Translations under genes and position numbers: made by a program | Assembly: GCA_007127935.1 (NCBI GenBank) | Contig: SKYL01000188.1 | Coordinates: forward strand, 1-5,741 | Direction of reading: 5' to 3' | Length of the DNA: 5,741 nucleotides | From: Halorhodospira sp. | Lineage (GTDB): Bacteria; Pseudomonadota; Gammaproteobacteria; Nitrococcales; Halorhodospiraceae | Part shown: positions 1-4,330 of the stretch, one piece after another | Position numbering within the stretch: the first letter of the stretch is position 1 | Layout of the letters: the number at the start of each line of letters is the position of its first letter | Notes under the pieces: model-generated | What the model was told of the DNA's origin: nothing | The model's input: the letters and a program-made list of their open reading frames with translations, nothing else | The model's database searches: none

Positions 1-170
1 CGAAACTGCGGGCCACCAAGACCGACACCAACCCGCTGCTCCTATGGACCCACATGAGCGCGGGCCACGCCGGCCCCGGCGGGCGGTTCGACTACCTGGA
101 AGAGGTGGCGCTGCGCTACGCTTTCCTGTTATGGGTATTCGGGCGGACGGCGGAGGCGGTCACCGCTTAG
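1..170 (+). CDS. ptrB: Oligopeptidase B (protease II), C-terminal fragment
   Basis: This is the last 55 residues of a serine peptidase of family S9A (prolyl oligopeptidase family), which cleaves short peptides after basic residues. The frame is open from position 3 to the TAG at 168-170, and the 5' part lies outside the window. The visible piece begins KLRATKTDTNPLLL, followed by SAGHAGPGGRFDYLEEVALRYAFLL. This matches the C-terminal end of oligopeptidase B, where the GH histidine (codon 66-68) is the catalytic-triad His and the GxGR(F/Y) and EEVALxYAF(L) segments are family hallmarks. The Ser and Asp of the triad would lie upstream. It converges on the CheB/CheR gene and the two stop codons overlap by 4 bp. 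The short tail after YAFLL is ordinary in length. The family call is firm; distinguishing it from another S9A peptidase rests on this short piece only. Confidence 0.85.
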   Translation, partial: KLRATKTDTNPLLLWTHMSAGHAGPGGRFDYLEEVALRYAFLLWVFGRTAEAVTA

Positions 171-2743
171 TCAATCTTTTTGCGGAGCGCCATTTCCAGG
201 TCCTTCGTCGCGGTGATGTCGACGAAAGTGACCACCACCCCGTCGATGACGTTATCCAACCTGCGATACGGAATAATACGCACCGAAAACCAATGGCCGT
301 CATCGGTCTCGATCTGTTTTTCCGAGTAGACCAGCGTGCGCAACACCTCGTGGGCGTCGTTGTGCAGGTCCGGGTACTGCAGCGTGGTGGTCAGGTCGCT
401 AAGCGGCCGGCCGATATCCGATTCCCGAAGATTGATCACCTTCCGCGCCCGGTCCGTATAGCGTCTGACGTTCAACTTGTTATCGAGAAAGAGGATTGCG
501 ATGTCGGTACTGTTGAGCAGGTTCTTCATATCGCTCTGGGCGAGGGCGAGGTCGTCCAGCTTGGCCTGCATTTCGGCGTTGATCGTTTGCAGTTCCTCGT
601 TCATGGACTGCATCTCTTCCTTGGATGTGGTCAACTCCTCGTTGGTCGATTGAAGCTCTTCATTGGTCGACTGTAACTCCTCATTGGCCGACTGTAACTG
701 CTCTTTGGAGGCCCGTGCCTCCTCCTGCAATAGCTCGATCTCGTCACGATACTGCTGTAACTCGGCCTTATGGGACGCCGCCATCGCGTCCTGGGTGCCT
801 TTCCGCCGCCCGCCGGGCGGGGCCGACGGTGCATCACGAAAGACAATCATCACCATCCCTTGCAGGGGCGCCGGCTCCCGAAGCCCTTGTACGGTCACGT
901 CGACCGTCTGCACGCCGCCTCCCGGCAAGTCCACCCGTAGATCGTGTAGCTGCACCGGATCTCTACTCTCGGCGGCTCGTCTCAGGGCACCGGCGAGCGG
1001 CGCCCGCAGGCCTTCACGGAGCATGGCGTGGAAGTTCCAGTTGGCCCTGCCGGCCGCCGGTTCGAGGTACTTTCCGGTTCGCCCGCTGATATAGACGATG
1101 TCGCCGTGGCCGTTGACCACGACGGCCGCCGGTGCGTAGACCTGCAGCAACACTCGGTCGGCCGCGGCCTGCAGGTTTTCGGGCGGAGGGGTGGGCGTAG
1201 TGGAAGGCGGCACGGTGGGCTCCTTGGTGGTTTCGGAAAGCGGTGGAAACGACTTGAAGACGACCCCGTTGCCACCATCGGGGGCGTCGTCGCGGCGCCG
1301 ATACAGCCGCATCTTGGCTTCCAGCGGCGTGAAGAGGCTATCGGCCCGCCCCACCGTCTCGGAGCTGCCGAGCAGGAGGAGACCGCCTGGCAGCAGGCTG
1401 TAGTGAAACAGGGGCAACAGCCGGCGCTGAAGCGCGGTGTCGAAGTAGATCATCAAGTTGCGGCAGGAGATCAGATCGAGCTTGGTGAAGGGAGGATCGA
1501 GTAGCACATCGTGCTGTGCGAACAACACCATGTCGCGGATCTCGCTGTTGATCTGGTGGTGCCGGTCGTGGGTGGTGAAGAACCGCCGAAGCCGCTCCGG
1601 GGAGACATCGGCACTGATCGATACGGGGTACCAGCCACGGCGCGCCGTGGCGATGGCATCCGCGCTCAGGTCCGAGGCGAAGATCTGCAGGGTCCACTCA
1701 CGGGGGTTTGGCAGTTGCCGCACCACTTCGGCGAACACGATGGCCAACGAGTAGGCCTCCTCACCGGTGGAACAACCGACGACCCAGGCGCGTAGTCGTC
1801 GCTTCCCCGTCTGCCGTGCCAGCAGTTCCGGCAACGCGACATTCGCCAGATGATCCCAGACCGTGGGATCACGGAAGAAACTCGTCACCCCGATCAGAAA
1901 CTCCTTGAACAGCAGGTCGATCTCCTGGGGGTTGTGCCGCAGGAGATCGGCGTACTGATCCAGGGTGGCAACGGAATGAATCGCCATGCGCCTCTCGATC
2001 CGGCGCAACAGCGTGCTGTGCTTGTAAAGGGAGAAATCGTGCCGGGTCTGACGCCTTAGAAGCCCGCAGATCCGGTGCAGCGGCGTTGACACCGAATCCG
2101 GTTCGGCCTCGTCCTCCACCGCCTCGCTCCACTGGGGGAGCCGGGCGATGCAAGCAAAGATCCGGGCCGGCAGTTCGGCGGGCGGCGCCACGATGTCGGC
2201 GCACCCGGTGGCAATGGCGCTTTGGGGCATGGCGTCGAACTGCGCCGTATCGGGCTGTTGTACCGCCGTCAGTCCACCCACCGCCTTCAACGCCTGAAGA
2301 CCCAGCGTGCCGTCGGAACCCATGCCGGAGAGGACCACCGCGATGGCGCGCTCCCCCTGATCGCGGGCCAGGGACGAGAAGAGGATGTTGATCGGCAGCC
2401 GCATGCCGCGCGGCTCCATGGGTGGCTCCAGGCTCAAAACCCCGTTGGCAACGCTGAGGTCCTTATTCGGCGGGATCACATAAACCCGATTGGGTTCGAT
2501 GCGCATGCCGTGGCGGACCTCATGCACCGGCATGGCGGTAACCCGTTGCATCAACTCCGCCAGCAGCGCCTTGTGCGTCGGGTCGAGGTGTTGCACGACA
2601 ATGTAGGCCAACCCGCTCTTGGCCGGGATCTGGCCCAAGAACTGCTCGAGCGCCAGCAGGCCGCCGGCCGAGGCGCCGATGCCCACAATGCGCGTCGTGG
2701 CCGGTGGATCACGGGCGGGATTGGCCGCGGTTGGAGAGACCAT
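167..2743 (-). CDS. CheB-CheR fusion (protein-glutamate methylesterase/methyltransferase) with PAS domains
   Basis: This 858-residue bifunctional enzyme is predicted to be cytoplasmic. The CheB domain (about 18-200) removes methyl or amide groups from receptor glutamates, and its triad is visible: Ser25 in GASAGG, His52 in VVQHLDP and Asp144 in SGMGSDG. The CheR N-terminal helical domain (about 219-273, SLYKHSTLLRRIERRM) precedes the SAM-dependent methyltransferase (about 278-483). That domain has TSFFRD, the SAM loop GCSTGEEAYSL at 323-333, Asp358 in FASDLS, and ISCRNLMIYF. A Pro/Thr-rich linker (about 500-523) leads to a PAS domain (526-638), a long coiled coil (652-733) of heptads such as STNEELQ, and a second PAS (734-846) ending FVDIT. 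The protein stops 12 residues later. It has no CheB receiver domain and no kinase. The chosen start is the ATG at 2741-2743, 16 nt after the preceding stop, with a weak AAGG 13 nt upstream. A TTG at 2777-2779 would add 12 residues but has no Shine-Dalgarno at normal spacing. It is the last gene of the minus-strand operon. The domain calls are firm; the substrate is unknown. Confidence 0.95.
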   Translation of the reverse strand: MVSPTAANPARDPPATTRIVGIGASAGGLLALEQFLGQIPAKSGLAYIVVQHLDPTHKALLAELMQRVTAMPVHEVRHGMRIEPNRVYVIPPNKDLSVANGVLSLEPPMEPRGMRLPINILFSSLARDQGERAIAVVLSGMGSDGTLGLQALKAVGGLTAVQQPDTAQFDAMPQSAIATGCADIVAPPAELPARIFACIARLPQWSEAVEDEAEPDSVSTPLHRICGLLRRQTRHDFSLYKHSTLLRRIERRMAIHSVATLDQYADLLRHNPQEIDLLFKEFLIGVTSFFRDPTVWDHLANVALPELLARQTGKRRLRAWVVGCSTGEEAYSLAIVFAEVVRQLPNPREWTLQIFASDLSADAIATARRGWYPVSISADVSPERLRRFFTTHDRHHQINSEIRDMVLFAQHDVLLDPPFTKLDLISCRNLMIYFDTALQRRLLPLFHYSLLPGGLLLLGSSETVGRADSLFTPLEAKMRLYRRRDDAPDGGNGVVFKSFPPLSETTKEPTVPPSTTPTPPPENLQAAADRVLLQVYAPAAVVVNGHGDIVYISGRTGKYLEPAAGRANWNFHAMLREGLRAPLAGALRRAAESRDPVQLHDLRVDLPGGGVQTVDVTVQGLREPAPLQGMVMIVFRDAPSAPPGGRRKGTQDAMAASHKAELQQYRDEIELLQEEARASKEQLQSANEELQSTNEELQSTNEELTTSKEEMQSMNEELQTINAEMQAKLDDLALAQSDMKNLLNSTDIAILFLDNKLNVRRYTDRARKVINLRESDIGRPLSDLTTTLQYPDLHNDAHEVLRTLVYSEKQIETDDGHWFSVRIIPYRRLDNVIDGVVVTFVDITATKDLEMALRKKID
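204..226. repeat. Short inverted repeat near the convergent gene ends
   Basis: TTCGTCG (204-210) and CGACGAA (220-226) are perfect 7-bp inverted copies with a 9-bp spacer. They start 33 bp beyond the oligopeptidase stop and lie inside the last codons of the CheB/CheR gene (FVDITATK). A hairpin is possible on either transcript, but neither side has a T-run after the stem, so this is not a typical intrinsic terminator. It may simply reflect the codons used for the conserved DIT segment. Confidence 0.35.
636..698 (-). repeat. 21-bp degenerate tandem repeat (three copies) in the CheB/CheR coiled coil
   Basis: Three adjacent, similar 21-bp units (636-656, 657-677, 678-698) share a (t)cattggtcgactgtaac-like core on the plus strand. 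On the minus strand they encode the heptads S(A/T)NEELQ of the coiled coil. More diverged heptads (TSKEEMQ, SMNEELQ, TINAEMQ) continue down to about 566. The 21-bp period keeps frame and heptad register, so copy number could change without breaking the protein. The Asn-Glu-Glu-Leu heptad helix is typical of this fusion family. Confidence 0.75.
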
Positions 2744-2759
2744 GTGGGACAGGTTGCCT

Positions 2760-3377
2760 TCAGCCGGTTGTCTCCACAACCACCATTAGCATCGACCGGC
2801 CAGTGGGAGAGGGGCATGCCACGATCTGCAACCGGCGAGCTGACGCTCCCCCGCCGTTGCGTCGACCCTGGCAGGTTTCCGTGGCGCTGCCGTTACGCAG
2901 CCGCTCCAACAACAAGGACAACTCGGACCGCGACTCCGGCGTCAGGAGGCTGTCGATGGGGCGCCCGCCCAACTCGTCCACCGCCACCCCGAACAGGTAG
3001 GCGCCGGCACGGTTCCCCTCGATGATGCGGCCCTCGGCGCCAACCACAAAGTAGGCGGCGGGCGCGCAGTCGTACCGCTCTTTAAAGTGGGCCAGGTCCT
3101 CGGCAAGTTCGTGGCAGACGGCCTCCATCTGTTCATGCTGCAGGTCCAGCTCGACTTGGTGGACCTGCAGTTCATGCAGCACCTTGAGCGCATCTTCCGC
3201 GCCCTCGTGCTTGCTGATCATCTCTTGCAGCAGGCGCAGGGTGTCGACGCTCAACGGCCAACCCTGGGTGGGCGGCGCCGTGCCCCCTTTGATCCGGGCC
3301 TCGGCGTCCGTGCGCAACCCCGACGGTTCGCAGAATGGTATCGGTGGCCAGTGGGTCTCAGGGGTGGGTTTCGACAT
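2760..3377 (-). CDS. Small PAS-domain signalling protein
   Basis: This 205-residue protein has no enzymatic domain. The N-terminal 45 or so residues are Pro-rich and look disordered. A helical, probably coiled-coil stretch follows (about 47-100), including HELQVHQVELDLQ at 68-80, the linker motif that commonly precedes PAS domains in sensor kinases. One PAS domain fills the rest (about 101-205: YDCAPAAYFVV, then a GRIIEGNRAGAYLFGV core, DELGGRPIDSLL, and a final strand MLMVVVE). PAS domains bind ligands or cofactors or mediate dimerisation; no haem or flavin signature can be claimed here. The ATG at 3375-3377 is chosen because GAGGA sits 4 nt upstream. The frame stays open upstream to a TTG at 3422, but that has no comparable support. 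The gene overlaps the regulator's end by 20 bp and lies just before the CheB/CheR gene, so translational coupling is likely. It could be an adaptor that pairs with the coiled coil or PAS of its neighbours, which is inference. Confidence 0.85.
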   Translation of the reverse strand: MSKPTPETHWPPIPFCEPSGLRTDAEARIKGGTAPPTQGWPLSVDTLRLLQEMISKHEGAEDALKVLHELQVHQVELDLQHEQMEAVCHELAEDLAHFKERYDCAPAAYFVVGAEGRIIEGNRAGAYLFGVAVDELGGRPIDSLLTPESRSELSLLLERLRNGSATETCQGRRNGGGASARRLQIVACPSPTGRSMLMVVVETTG

Positions 3378-4140
3378 GTCGTCCTCGGTGGGGTTGTCTT
3401 TGCGCCGCGCCCGGGTGGGCAAGCAGGCGATTATACTCGCCGGCCACCACGCGGTAACACTCGCATACCTTCTGCTCCAGTTGCGGCCGGTCGAGTACGG
3501 CGATGCGACCGCGCCGATAGGCGATCACTCCGGTTTTTCGCAGGTTTCCCGCCGCCTCGGTAACGCTCTCGCGGCGCACCCCCAGGATGCCCGCGAGTTG
3601 CTCCTGCGTGATCTGTAGCTCGTCGGATGAAAGACGATCAAGACGCAGCAGTAGACAGCGGCACAGCCGCTGCTGGATGGAGTGGTGCCGGTTACAGACC
3701 CCGGTCTGTCCCATCTGCGTAAGAAACGCCTGGGTGAAGCGCAGGATCCCATCCGGCAGACCACTACCGCGGGTCAACTCCGACTTCATCACCTCCGCCG
3801 GCAACCGGTAGGCGTGCCCGGGGCAATAGACGACGGCACGGCCGGTGGTGGTCCCGCCGCCGAGGAACAGTGAAAGCCCAATCATGCCTTCACGGCCGGT
3901 GACCGCGGCCTCGGCGCTCTCCCCATCTTCCAGCACATGGAGCATTGAGACCACGCCCGAGATCGGGAAATAGACGTGCTCCAACGGGCTTCCACCTTCA
4001 TAGAGTACGTGTCCGGACGTCAGCGGGCCCCGCTTCAGGTGCGGTAGTAAGCGTTGGTAGTCGTGTTCGGGAAGTGCGCCTAAAAGACGATTTTGGGCGG
4101 GCGGTGGCAGGGTTGTCGCGGTAATGCGGTGGATAGCCAG
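3358..4140 (-). CDS. Crp/Fnr-family transcriptional regulator
   Basis: This 260-residue DNA-binding regulator has an N-terminal cyclic-nucleotide-binding-like beta-barrel (about 13-130; LYEGGSPLEHVYFPISGVVS, then GREGMIGLSLFLGGG), a long dimerisation helix (about 130-165; CNRHHSIQQRLCRCLLLRL) and a C-terminal winged helix (about 170-225). The recognition helix-turn-helix is TQEQLAGILGVRRESVTEAAGNL, followed by the wing YRRGRIAVLDR and the subfamily motif CECYRVV. The cAMP-pocket Arg-Ser/Thr signature of true CRP is not visible and the N-terminal cysteines of Fnr are absent, so the effector is unknown. The start is uncertain. The frame is open to an ATG at 4350 and a GTG at 4362, but homology begins around AQNRLLGALPE. 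A CTG at 4138-4140 has GGGAGG 9 nt upstream and a promoter-like pair before it, so I start there. It is the first gene of the minus-strand operon, divergent from the kinase. The family is certain; the start is not. Confidence 0.92.
   Translation of the reverse strand: MAIHRITATTLPPPAQNRLLGALPEHDYQRLLPHLKRGPLTSGHVLYEGGSPLEHVYFPISGVVSMLHVLEDGESAEAAVTGREGMIGLSLFLGGGTTTGRAVVYCPGHAYRLPAEVMKSELTRGSGLPDGILRFTQAFLTQMGQTGVCNRHHSIQQRLCRCLLLRLDRLSSDELQITQEQLAGILGVRRESVTEAAGNLRKTGVIAYRRGRIAVLDRPQLEQKVCECYRVVAGEYNRLLAHPGAAQRQPHRGRHVETHP
3382..3386 (-). promoter_or_regulatory. Ribosome-binding site of the small PAS gene
   Basis: GAGGA on the minus strand lies 4 nt before the ATG at 3377-3375. It is inside the final codons of the regulator gene. 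It decides the start in favour of this ATG over the upstream in-frame TTG at 3422 and suggests translational coupling with the regulator. Confidence 0.6.
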
Positions 4141-4149
4141 AAAAAGTAA

Positions 4150-4155
4150 CCTCCC
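4150..4155 (-). promoter_or_regulatory. Ribosome-binding site of the Crp-like gene
   Basis: GGGAGG on the minus strand lies 9 nt before the CTG at 4138-4140, in frame with the regulator. No ATG, GTG or TTG in this frame lies close downstream of it. This strong site supports a non-AUG (CTG) start. A small dyad, cggag/ctccg at 4158-4168, sits just upstream of it in the leader. Confidence 0.5.
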
Positions 4156-4194
4156 AACGGAGCCTCCGTGCGAGACCGATCTGACCTGGAGACT

Positions 4195-4223
4195 AGCATA
4201 GGTATCCGGGTAACGCCGAACAA
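4195..4223 (-). promoter_or_regulatory. Putative sigma70-type promoter of the Crp-PAS-CheB/CheR operon
   Basis: Read on the minus strand, TTGTTC (4223-4218) is followed after 17 nt by TATGCT (4200-4195). The -10 matches consensus at four of six positions and the -35 keeps TTG. The spacing is ideal, and transcription would begin near 4188, about 33 nt before the GGGAGG ribosome-binding site at 4155-4150. This placement agrees with the short form of the regulator and argues against starts at 4350 or 4362, which lie upstream of it. It is a pattern match only. Confidence 0.4.
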
Positions 4224-4298
4224 AAGCCGGCGGTGTCGCATTGGGAGAGTGACCGGAAAATCGGTGGCAGCGTGCCGGGACAGTAACCGGTAGACTAG

Positions 4299-4329
4299 CG
4301 GGGACTTCAGTATTGACGGAGAGTCCCCG
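4299..4329. repeat. Inverted repeat spanning the kinase start region
   Basis: CGGGGACT (4299-4306) and AGTCCCCG (4322-4329) are perfect 8-bp inverted copies separated by 15 bp. The right arm fills the gap between the GGAG core and the GTG start at 4331. As RNA this could form an 8-bp stem with the Shine-Dalgarno core in the loop; as DNA it could be an operator at the divergent intergenic region. Its spacing does not resemble the usual CRP or FNR half-site arrangement. Function is not shown by the sequence. Confidence 0.6.
4318..4323 (+). promoter_or_regulatory. Ribosome-binding site of the histidine kinase gene
   Basis: GGAGAG lies 7 nt before the GTG at 4331. The ATG at 4355 has no purine-rich tract at a suitable distance, so this site decides the start. 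Its GGAG (4318-4321) falls in the spacer of the inverted repeat 4299-4329, next to the right arm; the last two bases (4322-4323) are the first bases of that arm. Confidence 0.55.
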
Positions 4330-4330
4330 A

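Noticed and set aside
44..676. Plus-strand open frame of 210 codons
   Set aside because: It is antisense to the PAS and coiled-coil part of the CheB-CheR gene, its translation is Arg/Val-rich mirror-like sequence, and no family is recognisable. The CheB-CheR frame explains the region.
636..698. Tandem repeat as a CRISPR-like array
   Set aside because: Units are contiguous without spacers and encode in-frame heptads of a coiled coil.
2222..3025. Plus-strand open frame of 267 codons
   Set aside because: It lies antisense across the CheB domain and the small PAS gene, both of which have clear motifs. The translation shows no domain and ends in Arg/Pro/Thr-rich low-complexity sequence typical of GC-rich shadows.
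4252..4265. ACCG-N6-CGGT dyad as a Crp-family operator
   Set aside because: The arms are only 4 bp and do not match TGTGA-N6-TCACA or TTGAT-N4-ATCAA.
4291..4296. TAGACT as a -10 box for the kinase gene
   Set aside because: No -35-like hexamer lies 16 to 18 bp upstream, and the predicted start would fall inside the left arm of the inverted repeat. Not strong enough to list.
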